16,387 bases of DNA from an uncultured Clostridia bacterium (GTDB lineage Bacteria > Bacillota > Clostridia > Oscillospirales > Oscillospiraceae): assembly GCA_945613045.1 (NCBI GenBank), contig CALZAG010000020.1, positions 1 to 16,387 of the forward strand, in the 5' to 3' direction. The stretch's first letter is position 1. The number at the start of each line of letters is the position of its first letter. The notes under the pieces are model-generated. The model was not told the DNA's origin. It made no database searches and saw nothing but the letters and a program-made list of their open reading frames with translations. The position numbers and the translations under genes were made by a program. Of this stretch, positions 1-6,219 are shown in pieces.

Positions 1-67
1 TCAGTATCCTGTCAGCTTCCTTGTATTTAACTTCTCTGAGTATCAGTCCCTTTGTGGTCTTGAACAT
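1..67 (-). CDS. recO: DNA repair protein RecO, N-terminal fragment (cut by window edge)
   Basis: Only the first 22 codons are in the window; the rest lies beyond position 1. The peptide starts MFKTTKGLILREVKYKEADR, which matches the usual RecO N-terminus (a short lead followed by hhLrevkykEaDrIL, the start of its OB-fold). RecO helps load RecA on SSB-coated DNA in the RecFOR recombination pathway. The start ATG is 17 bp downstream of the yqzL stop, preceded by a G-rich stretch (AGGGT) that could act as a weak ribosome site. The order era-yqzL-recO is the one known from Bacillus, which supports the call despite the short fragment. Confidence 0.8.
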   Translation of the reverse strand, partial: MFKTTKGLILREVKYKEADRIL

Positions 68-84
68 ATGTACCCTGCTCACCC

Positions 85-207
85 TCAGGGCAGGAGGTCA
101 TCCTCCGCCCTGTCTTTATTATTATATTTTTCCGCCGCCCTATGCATAAGCCAGCACAGCGGATCGCCTGTATCGGCAAAAACCTGCCAGAAAAATTCAT
201 CGTTCAT
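85..207 (-). CDS. yqzL: YqzL-family small protein (40 aa)
   Basis: This short gene starts MNDEFFWQVFADTGDPLCWL and ends after 40 residues. The aromatic start followed by W-x-hF-x-x-TG and a short hydrophobic helix is the signature of the YqzL family, whose members are about 40-50 aa and sit between era and recO in many Firmicutes. Its biochemical role is not known. The ATG at 205-207 is chosen because GGAGG lies 7 nt upstream; a longer reading from 333 would run through the end of era and has no such site. It is 56 bp downstream of era and 17 bp upstream of recO, so most likely cotranscribed with both. Family assignment rests on short similarity plus gene order. Confidence 0.75.
   Translation of the reverse strand: MNDEFFWQVFADTGDPLCWLMHRAAEKYNNKDRAEDDLLP
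86..112 (-). promoter_or_regulatory. Stem-loop across the yqzL stop, just before recO
   Basis: On the plus strand CAGGGC (86-91), one bulged A, GGAGG (93-97), loop TCAT (98-101), CCTCC (102-106) and GCCCTG (107-112) form an 11-bp stem with a single-base bulge and a 4-nt loop. It covers the last codons of yqzL and ends 18 nt before the recO start codon. No T-run follows on the minus strand, so it is not an intrinsic terminator. It could modulate recO translation or mRNA stability; this is inference from structure alone. Confidence 0.4.
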
Positions 208-263
208 ATACGAACCTCCACTGCCGTTAGTATCTGACGGAGCGGCTGGTATATGAGTGGTAA

Positions 264-1151
264 TTATTCCGAAAATCCGAAGTTGCGGAGCTGCGCCATG
301 GAGTCGCGCCAGTTTTCCTTCACCTTGACCCACGTCTGAAGAAAGACTTTAGTGCCCATAAACGCTTCGATATCATTGCGCGCAAGCTCGCCTATCCTGC
401 GGAGCATGGCGCCCTGCTTTCCGATGATGATGCCCTTGTGGCTGGCCTTTTCGCAGAAGATCGTGACGTCCATATCGATAATGCCGTTTTCACGTTCGGA
501 AAATTTTGTAACCTCTATTGCGATGCCGTGAGGTATCTCCTTGTCGAGGCAGAGCAGCAGCTTTTCGCGCACGAGCTCCGCGCATATCTGTTTTTCCGGC
601 TGGTCGCTTATCATATCGTCGGGGAAAAGCTGAGGCCCCTCGACGGCATACTTTTCGAGCTGCTCCATAAGCTCGTCCAGTCCCTCTCCGTTTTTTGCTG
701 ATATGGGGATTATCGCGTCGAACTCACAGGCGGCGCTGTATACTGCCATGACCTCCAAAAGCGCGCTTTTTTCGACGGTATCGATCTTATTTATCACAAG
801 CACGGCGGGAACACGGGCCTCCTTGATGCGGGCTATGAGCTCTTCCTCCTGTCTGCCGATATTTGCTATCGGCTCAATGAGCAGCATGACGGCGTCCACA
901 TCCGCAACGCTCTCCTTTACAACATTCACCATGTAGTCGCCCAGGCGAGTTCTCGGCTTATGAAAGCCCGGCGTGTCCATGAGTACAAACTGGGTATCGC
1001 CGCGTGTGACCACGGCGCTTATCCTGTTGCGCGTCGTCTGCGGCTTGTTCGATACTATAGCTATCTTCTCGCCTACAATTGCATTTGTAAGGGTCGATTT
1101 GCCGACATTAGGCCTGCCGCATATGGTTATCATTGCTGATTTTGTTATCAT
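264..1151 (-). CDS. era: GTPase Era
   Basis: Era binds the 3' end of 16S rRNA and aids late assembly of the 30S subunit. The 295-aa length is normal. The GTPase domain shows G1 GRPNVGKS (12-19), the Era-typical PQTTRNRI switch (37-44), G3 DTPG (59-62), G4 NKID (121-124) and G5 SAK (151-153). The C-terminal KH domain has its GKQG loop (244-247). The start ATG is 1 bp after the ybeY stop and is served by GGAGG 9 nt upstream, which lies inside the end of ybeY; a second ATG six codons later is possible but would cut into strand 1. YbeY and Era both act on 16S rRNA maturation, so the tight coupling makes functional sense. Confidence 0.98.
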   Translation of the reverse strand: MITKSAMITICGRPNVGKSTLTNAIVGEKIAIVSNKPQTTRNRISAVVTRGDTQFVLMDTPGFHKPRTRLGDYMVNVVKESVADVDAVMLLIEPIANIGRQEEELIARIKEARVPAVLVINKIDTVEKSALLEVMAVYSAACEFDAIIPISAKNGEGLDELMEQLEKYAVEGPQLFPDDMISDQPEKQICAELVREKLLLCLDKEIPHGIAIEVTKFSERENGIIDMDVTIFCEKASHKGIIIGKQGAMLRRIGELARNDIEAFMGTKVFLQTWVKVKENWRDSMAQLRNFGFSE

Positions 1152-1152
1152 C

Positions 1153-1635
1153 TCACGTTTCCTCCATTATCTCTTTCTCGCGCTCTCGCATCTGCGCTTT
1201 CATTGGGCCTTCATCAACATGATCGTAGCCCAGCAGGTGCAGAACGCTGTGTACCGTAAGGTAGCATATCTCGCGCTCAAAGCCGTGGCCGAGCTCCTCG
1301 CCCTGTTCGGCGCAGCGCTCAAGGGATATCATCATGTCTCCGAGCATCACGGCTCCGGTCTCGGGGTCTTTTTCGCACATGGCGGGGTCAAACTTCCCCG
1401 CTTTCAGCTCGTTTAGCGGGAAGGAAAGTACGTCGGTGGGCCTGTCCACCCCGCGGAAATCGCGGTTAACTTCATGTATGCCCTCATTATCCGTCAGCAT
1501 GACGCTTACAATGCAGGGACAGCCTACGCCCTCGGCATCGAGAGCTCTCTGAACGTATTTTTTTATAAGCTGCGCCGCATTATTATGCCCAAGGTCTTTT
1601 TTCTCGCGGCTTACATATATCTCGTGCATGGTCAC
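1153..1635 (-). CDS. ybeY: Endoribonuclease YbeY (16S rRNA maturation factor)
   Basis: YbeY is a zinc-dependent single-strand endoribonuclease involved in 16S rRNA 3'-end maturation and ribosome quality control. The diagnostic metal motif HSVLHLLGYDH is at residues 129-139 (family pattern HGxLHLxGYDH; the glycine after the first His is Ser here). The 160-aa length is typical. The given start is a GTG whose bases overlap the phoH stop (GTGA, 4 bp); an ATG two codons later (1627-1629) is an equally possible start, and neither has a strong ribosome site, which suggests translational coupling to phoH. era follows after 1 bp. Confidence 0.97.
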   Translation of the reverse strand: MTMHEIYVSREKKDLGHNNAAQLIKKYVQRALDAEGVGCPCIVSVMLTDNEGIHEVNRDFRGVDRPTDVLSFPLNELKAGKFDPAMCEKDPETGAVMLGDMMISLERCAEQGEELGHGFEREICYLTVHSVLHLLGYDHVDEGPMKAQMREREKEIMEET

Positions 1636-2636
1636 TGCTTCTTTCTTTTGTATGTTCCCATTTTGCGGACTGGCTCCGGCGGGTTTTTCTTATCGTACAC
1701 CTCGTAGGCTTCGATTATCTTCTGCACGAGCTGATGGCGCACGACATCGGCCCCGGTCAGACGGCAGATAGCAATATCGTCAATGCCTTCAAGCACCTTC
1801 ATGGCTACCTTGAGGCCGCTTACCTTGTCCTCGGGCAGGTCGATTTGGGTTATATCGCCCGTTATCACGACCTTTGAGCCGAAGCCTATGCGCGTGAGGA
1901 ACATTTTCATCTGCTCACGGGAGGTGTTCTGAGCCTCGTCAAGGATTATGAAGCTGTCGTCAAGCGTTCTGCCGCGCATATACGCGAGCGGCGCGACTTC
2001 TATATTCCCGCGCTCCATATACTTCTGATAGGTGTCAGCCCCCAGCATATCAAACAGCGCATCGTACAGCGGCCGCAGATACGGGTCGACCTTGCTCTGA
2101 AGATCGCCTGGCAGAAAGCCGAGGCGCTCGCCCGCTTCGACGGCTGGGCGGGTCAGGATTATCCTGTTTACCTGTTCCGCCCTAAACGCCGCGACTGCCT
2201 CCGCAACGGCAAGATAGGTCTTGCCCGTGCCCGCTGGCCCGATGCCGAGGGTTATCGTATTTTTGGCGATGGCGTCACAATAGGTCTTCTGGCCGAGGGT
2301 CTTTGCCTTGACGGGCTTTCCCTTGGCCGTTATGCACACAACATCGCTTGCAAGCTCGTTTATCTTCGATTCCCGTCCCTCCGATACAAGCTTGAGTATA
2401 TACCGCACGCTCTGCGCGTCAATATTCTCGCCTCTCGCGGCGAGAGTGAGCAGACCGTTTATTGCCTTTTCCGCGTTCATCACGCTCTCGGCCTCGCCGC
2501 AGACATGGATCATATTATCCCTGTCAAGGACTTTGACGCCAAGCTCCGTCTCGATTATCCTTAAATTCTGATCGAAGGAACCGAACACGCTTATAACGTG
2601 CTCCATTCTTTCAACTTCTATCGTTCGTTCAATCAT
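1632..2636 (-). CDS. phoH: PhoH-like ATPase (YlaK/PhoL type)
   Basis: This is a P-loop ATPase of the PhoH family; next to ybeY such proteins are thought to act in RNA metabolism, possibly as helicase-like partners of YbeY. From the chosen start, a small N-terminal RNA-binding-like region (about 10-65) is followed by the ATPase core with Walker A GPAGTGKT (133-140), the LTRPAVEAGE segment (161-170) and Walker B ILDEAQN (231-237). At 334 aa it has the usual length. The start ATG at 2634-2636 is preferred over an ATG 18 bp upstream because AAGGAGG lies 6 nt before it; this makes the start overlap the end of yqfD by 8 bp. Exact physiological role remains uncertain for the family. Confidence 0.95.
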   Translation of the reverse strand: MIERTIEVERMEHVISVFGSFDQNLRIIETELGVKVLDRDNMIHVCGEAESVMNAEKAINGLLTLAARGENIDAQSVRYILKLVSEGRESKINELASDVVCITAKGKPVKAKTLGQKTYCDAIAKNTITLGIGPAGTGKTYLAVAEAVAAFRAEQVNRIILTRPAVEAGERLGFLPGDLQSKVDPYLRPLYDALFDMLGADTYQKYMERGNIEVAPLAYMRGRTLDDSFIILDEAQNTSREQMKMFLTRIGFGSKVVITGDITQIDLPEDKVSGLKVAMKVLEGIDDIAICRLTGADVVRHQLVQKIIEAYEVYDKKNPPEPVRKMGTYKRKKQ

Positions 2637-3804
2637 ATGCCGCCTCCTTGGCAATGTTCTCTCTGCACTGGGCGCGCAGGGTCACGGTCAAAAGCGCGTC
2701 ATCCTGCGAGACGCTGAAATTAGCCGAAACGATCTCGCCGCCGTCTATCCTGCGCTCAAGCTCCTTTATTAGCGTTGACTTGAGTCTTTCGGCAGCCTCG
2801 TTTACGTCTATCTGAGCCGTTTCGGTCTCGTACTCTGCCGTGCGCTGGGATGCAAATCCTATCGGCAGCACAAAGGCTTTGCCGAGGGATATGTATCTTA
2901 ATTTATTTATTTTATCACAGCTAATGCTGTTATTTCTACTGTCAGAATAAAAATTTATACGCTTTTTCCCGATGACTACGGAAAAATCGCTGTCCTTTCC
3001 TGTTTTTTCAACTTTGCGCTCCTCATAAAGAGGCGTCTGCGCACTTATCTCGTACCATGTGTCCGCCTCGACGATCGCCATTGCTCGGACATATCTGTCA
3101 TCCCCGGTCTCACTGTCCATAAGGGCGCTCACGAGTATATCGCCCTTCACAACTGTATCGCCCGCATAAACAAGCTGCTTTCCCTCCAGCACCGACAGCT
3201 TAGTTATTATTCCGCTTTTTTCGGCAATAATATCGCAGGGCGCCTTTTCGTTTATTATCTCCGGTTTTTCAATGCGCTCGTGGATTACCACCACCGCGCG
3301 TGAATTGCTGACGTTAAGGCTCATCCATGCTATGTCGGGCATTTTCATCAAAATACTGCTGCGCACCTCCTCGGACGAAAGAGCAGGCCAGAACGCGCCG
3401 TATTCAACGCCGCACTCGGACAGCGCGCGCATTATCTCGCCGTCTGAAATGTTCTCATTGCCTTCTATATCAATGCTCCAAAGGAACATTGACGATATAG
3501 CCAGCAGTTTGATGCACAGTCCGCAAAATATGCAGAATATCCAGCGTCTTTTTATGGCTCTGCTGATATTTTTTCCGCCCCTGGATGCGATATGCTTTAC
3601 CTCGCAGCCGTTTTTACCGTTTTGTCCGCTCAATTTCGGATAGTCGGACGCATGGATCGTCATATATATCGCAAAATCATCGCAAGGGCTTGTATCCCAG
3701 AATTCAATGCCGTTTTCGGCGCAGAAATTCAGCAGGCTCTCAGGCTGAGCTCCCGTGACCTCGAGCCGGACCGTTCCCCGGGCAAGATCATACAGCTTAT
3801 TCAT
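2629..3804 (-). CDS. yqfD: Sporulation protein YqfD
   Basis: YqfD is a membrane protein conserved in endospore formers, needed for efficient sporulation and made in the mother cell under sigma-E in Bacillus. The 391-residue protein has an N-terminal soluble domain, one clear membrane segment at about residues 88-110 (RWIFCIFCGLCIKLLAISSM), and then the family's long extracytoplasmic region that opens with WSIDIEGNENIS and is rich in beta-type sequence. The ATG at 3802-3804 is chosen because GGAG lies 10 nt upstream and it sits 1 bp after the yqfC stop; an in-frame TTG at 3813 would add three residues. It overlaps phoH by 8 bp. The yqfC-yqfD pair directly before phoH is the classical arrangement. 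Confidence 0.93.
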   Translation of the reverse strand: MNKLYDLARGTVRLEVTGAQPESLLNFCAENGIEFWDTSPCDDFAIYMTIHASDYPKLSGQNGKNGCEVKHIASRGGKNISRAIKRRWIFCIFCGLCIKLLAISSMFLWSIDIEGNENISDGEIMRALSECGVEYGAFWPALSSEEVRSSILMKMPDIAWMSLNVSNSRAVVVIHERIEKPEIINEKAPCDIIAEKSGIITKLSVLEGKQLVYAGDTVVKGDILVSALMDSETGDDRYVRAMAIVEADTWYEISAQTPLYEERKVEKTGKDSDFSVVIGKKRINFYSDSRNNSISCDKINKLRYISLGKAFVLPIGFASQRTAEYETETAQIDVNEAAERLKSTLIKELERRIDGGEIVSANFSVSQDDALLTVTLRAQCRENIAKEAAYD

Positions 3805-3805
3805 G

Positions 3806-4078
3806 TCATTCAAACTCCAGTGAAATAATTCTTCCGCATATGAGCATATCCTTCTTATCCATTGCGCCTATGCTCAGACCGTCCCCGCGAATTATCAGCT
3901 TTACTCCTCCGCAGTCGACTTCGGTCGTGTTTTCTCCGTAACTGATTATCCCGTGATGGTTTTCTATCATCAGTCGGCGTCTGCCGCAAAGGCTGAGCTT
4001 TGTGCTGCCCGCGAGCGCGTCGGCCGGAAGATCAAGCCTGTCGGCAAGAAGCTCGGCCTTGTCGTTAAAATTACCCAT
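3806..4078 (-). CDS. yqfC: Sporulation protein YqfC
   Basis: YqfC is a small protein (about 90 aa) paired with YqfD in spore-forming Firmicutes and expressed under sigma-E in Bacillus; its molecular role is unknown. Here it is 90 aa, with a start region DKAELLADRLDLPADALAGS, then a run of short beta-type strands built around RRRLMIENHHGIISY and GGVKLIIRGDGLSIG, a pattern that fits the family. The start at 4076-4078 is chosen because GGAGGTGA lies 7 nt upstream; a longer frame from 4120 would place that site inside the gene. It is the first gene of the left minus-strand block and diverges from a ylbJ-type gene 52 bp away. Confidence 0.9.
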   Translation of the reverse strand: MGNFNDKAELLADRLDLPADALAGSTKLSLCGRRRLMIENHHGIISYGENTTEVDCGGVKLIIRGDGLSIGAMDKKDMLICGRIISLEFE

Positions 4079-4130
4079 CAGCAGCTCACCTCCGCAGTAT
4101 AAATCTATGCCGCTGCACATAGCTTAATAC
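4079..4130 (-). promoter_or_regulatory. Divergent yqfC/ylbJ control region with a possible sigma-E-like -10
   Basis: These 52 bp must hold at least the start signals for yqfC and the plus-strand ylbJ-type gene. On the minus strand CATAGATT (4102-4109) differs at one defined position from the Bacillus sigma-E -10 (CATACA-T). A matching -35 is not clear: GTATT is present but spaced about 16 nt away rather than 14. Both flanking genes are sporulation genes, which is the main reason to consider it. No good sigma-A promoter was found here. Confidence 0.25.
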
Positions 4131-5111
4131 ATGGACAAGGAGCTGATGAAAACGAAAAGGCTTTTTTACATATCCGCCGCCCTCGGCCTCTTCGCCGCGC
4201 TGCTTATTTTCCCTCTGGCCGCGTCAGGCGCCGTGAAGGACGGGCTCAGTATGTGCGTAAGGGTCATAATCCCGTCTCTGTTTCCGTTTTTCGCCGTGAC
4301 AAATCTTTTAAATGAGCTGGGCGTATCAAAGCTTGCGGGAAATGCCCTATCTCCCTTGAGTTCAAAGCTTTTCGGGGTCTCCGGTCAGGGCGCCGCGGCG
4401 TTCATAATAGGAGTGACGGGCGGATATCCGCTCGGCGCTTCCTACATTGCGGGGCTCAGGCGGCAGCAGCTCATAAGCTCGGACGAGGCTTCGCGGCTCC
4501 TTATCTTCTGCAACAACTCGGGGCCGGCGTTTATTATCGGCGCCGCCGGTATAGGCATATTCAAATCGTCCTCCGTGGGTTTTTTCCTGTACGCCGTCCA
4601 TATCCTCGCCGCCCTTATCTGGGGCGTTATACTAAGCACCGGCGGCAGCGGCGATATATGCTATGACGACGACGTTCTGGCAGAAAAAAGCGTTCCTGAC
4701 GCTGTTACAAACGCGATAAAAAAATCCGCCGAAGCGACGGTGAATATCTGCGCCTTTATCACCGCCTTTTCGGCGCTTAACGGCATTCTTGACGCGATGG
4801 GCCTGCTCTCATCTGTCTCGGGCGAAATGTCTCGCGGCACCGGCGCAGAGCTTTCCTGGTGCAGGGCGTTTCTGGCCGGTATCCTTGAGCTCGGAAACGG
4901 CATTGGCAGTATGGAGGGGCTTTCAGTATCGCCCATAAACCTTGCTCTCACCGCTTTTATCCTGAGCTGGGGCGGGCTCTCGGTTCATTTTCAGAGTTTT
5001 GCAATGATCTCAGGTACTGATATAAAAACCGCCCGATATATGATCGGACGGTTTTTGATAGCGCTTACGGCAGCCGCGCTGGCTCTGCTCGGCGGAGCGA
5101 TATTGTATTAA
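4131..5111 (+). CDS. ylbJ: Sporulation integral membrane protein YlbJ-like
   Basis: YlbJ-type proteins are multi-pass membrane proteins with the nucleoside-transporter-like Gate fold, needed for spore cortex formation in Bacillus. The 326-aa protein is hydrophobic throughout, with about eight predicted membrane segments. It carries the family motifs GGYPLGA (97-103) and CNNSGPAFIIG (127-137); the family repeat half later shows ELGNGIGSMEGL and LSWGGLSVHFQ. The start is uncertain: no ribosome site precedes the ATG at 4131, whereas AAGGAG lies only 3 nt before a second in-frame ATG at 4146. Its stop codon overlaps, antiparallel, the stop of the chromate-transporter gene on the other strand (4 bp). 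A terminator-like hairpin lies inside its last 30 codons. Confidence 0.9.
   Translation: MDKELMKTKRLFYISAALGLFAALLIFPLAASGAVKDGLSMCVRVIIPSLFPFFAVTNLLNELGVSKLAGNALSPLSSKLFGVSGQGAAAFIIGVTGGYPLGASYIAGLRRQQLISSDEASRLLIFCNNSGPAFIIGAAGIGIFKSSSVGFFLYAVHILAALIWGVILSTGGSGDICYDDDVLAEKSVPDAVTNAIKKSAEATVNICAFITAFSALNGILDAMGLLSSVSGEMSRGTGAELSWCRAFLAGILELGNGIGSMEGLSVSPINLALTAFILSWGGLSVHFQSFAMISGTDIKTARYMIGRFLIALTAAALALLGGAILY
5024..5056 (-). terminator. Bidirectional terminator-like hairpin inside the 3' end of ylbJ
   Basis: AAAAACCG (5024-5031) pairs with CGGTTTTT (5049-5056), and CCGAT (5033-5037) with ATCGG (5043-5047), with one C/A mismatch and a 5-nt loop. Read on the minus strand the stem ends in GGTTTTT and starts 52 nt downstream of the chromate-transporter stop at 5108, in untranslated RNA, so it is the likely terminator of the murA-to-chr operon. 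On the plus strand the same element is inside translated ylbJ (encoding about IKTARYMIGRFLI), where ribosomes should keep it from acting. Confidence 0.7.
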
Positions 5112-5680
5112 AATACAAGTATTCCAACCACCGCCGAGGCGGCGATGAATACTATAGGGTGCAGCTTCTTCGTCGGCTTGCACCATCGCGTAAAATACAG
5201 CAGCAGGGCCGCAAGTATGATGGCCTTGATGTTGAAAACATCCGCGAAATTGCCCGTTTCCCTGAATACGTCAACATTGAGCAGTGATATCCCGACCACG
5301 AGCACACCCGCGGCGGCGATAAGCCCGGTCGACGCCGGACGCAGCCCGTAAAACGCAGCTTCAACATATCTGTTTCTGCGGAATCTGTCCAGCACGGCGA
5401 CTATCAGCAGAACTATGATTATGCCGGGGGTTATTATGCCGAGGGTCGCGGCTATGGAGCCAGGGATACCGGCGGTGGTAAAGCCCGTGTAGGTCGCCAT
5501 ATTTATGCCTATGGGTCCGGGCGTTGACTCGGAAACTGCCAGCATATCGGCTATCTGATCGTAGGTAAACCACGCCGTCCTGTCCGCGATATCGTATAGA
5601 AACGGCAGAGTGGCCATACCTCCGCCCACAGAGAACAAGCCGATCTTAAAAAACTCCCACCAAAGGCGAAGAAGTATCAT
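5108..5680 (-). CDS. chrA: Chromate transporter family protein, half-size subunit (second gene of pair)
   Basis: CHR-family proteins export chromate in some bacteria; in anaerobes of this kind the natural substrate is often unknown. This 190-aa protein is one half-size CHR domain. It shows the motifs LFSVGGGMATLPFL (15-28) and a later ESTPGPIGINMATYTGF stretch that typify the domain, with several membrane segments, including a strongly hydrophobic one around GIITPGIIIVLLIVAVL. It overlaps the first chr gene by 4 bp, so the two are very likely translated together and form a heterodimer, as known for paired short CHR proteins. It is the last gene of the minus-strand operon and its stop overlaps the ylbJ stop (TTAA, antiparallel). 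Confidence 0.9.
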   Translation of the reverse strand: MILLRLWWEFFKIGLFSVGGGMATLPFLYDIADRTAWFTYDQIADMLAVSESTPGPIGINMATYTGFTTAGIPGSIAATLGIITPGIIIVLLIVAVLDRFRRNRYVEAAFYGLRPASTGLIAAAGVLVVGISLLNVDVFRETGNFADVFNIKAIILAALLLYFTRWCKPTKKLHPIVFIAASAVVGILVF

Positions 5681-6219
5681 TTATTCTTCACCCCCAGGCA
5701 ATTTATCGCAATACCCGCCGCTGCCGACAGTATGACGAACAGCACCGGAGTCAGGTCGGTAAGCAGGGACGCAAGCGCAACCGCGATAAATATAACAAGG
5801 CACTTCCAATCGACCACCGAGCTCTTCCAGAGCTTGAGCACCGCGTTGAATATCAGAACGCAGACGCATACGCGGATGCCGGCAAAGGCGTGTTTTACCG
5901 CAGGCACATCGGCAAAATTTGAAAGCAGAGCGGCGATCACGGTGATGATAATGAGAGCGGGAAACACCGTTCCCAGCGCTGCGACTATGCCGCCGATATT
6001 GCCCTTGCGTTTCTGTCCGATAAAAATCATGGTGTTGACCATGATGATCCCCGGAAGGCACTGCCCGATGGCGTAGTAGTCAAGGATCTCTTCCTCGGTC
6101 ACCCATTTGCGCGTCTCCACGACCTCGCGCTGGAGTATCGGCAGCATGGCGTAGCCGCCGCCGAAGGTCATTATGCCGACGCGGAAGGATGCAAGGAAGA
6201 TATCGAGCAGTTCTTTCAT
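5677..6219 (-). CDS. chrA: Chromate transporter family protein, half-size subunit (first gene of pair)
   Basis: This 180-aa membrane protein is the other half-size CHR domain. Key features are MTFGGGYAMLPILQREVVE (17-35) and the acidic EEILDYYAIGQCLPGIIMVN segment, where the PG dipeptide corresponds to the PGP motif of the second gene. Several membrane helices follow. Its ATG overlaps the phosphoglucomutase stop by 4 bp (ATGA) and its own end overlaps the second chr gene by 4 bp, so all three are translationally linked. Nothing nearby suggests chromate resistance; an undefined anion substrate is equally possible. Confidence 0.9.
   Translation of the reverse strand: MKELLDIFLASFRVGIMTFGGGYAMLPILQREVVETRKWVTEEEILDYYAIGQCLPGIIMVNTMIFIGQKRKGNIGGIVAALGTVFPALIIITVIAALLSNFADVPAVKHAFAGIRVCVCVLIFNAVLKLWKSSVVDWKCLVIFIAVALASLLTDLTPVLFVILSAAAGIAINCLGVKNK

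Noticed and set aside
208..333. Longer reading of the yqzL frame starting at 333 (82 aa)
   Set aside because: It overlaps the end of era out of frame and lacks a ribosome site, while GGAGG precedes the inner ATG at 207.
4101..4110. TATACT before yqfC as a sigma-A -10
   Set aside because: It lies only a few bases before the ribosome site, so a start of transcription there would cut into the site.
4079..4120. 14-residue extension of yqfC to 4120
   Set aside because: The strong ribosome site GGAGGTGA lies inside the extension and serves the ATG at 4078; the shorter length also fits the family.
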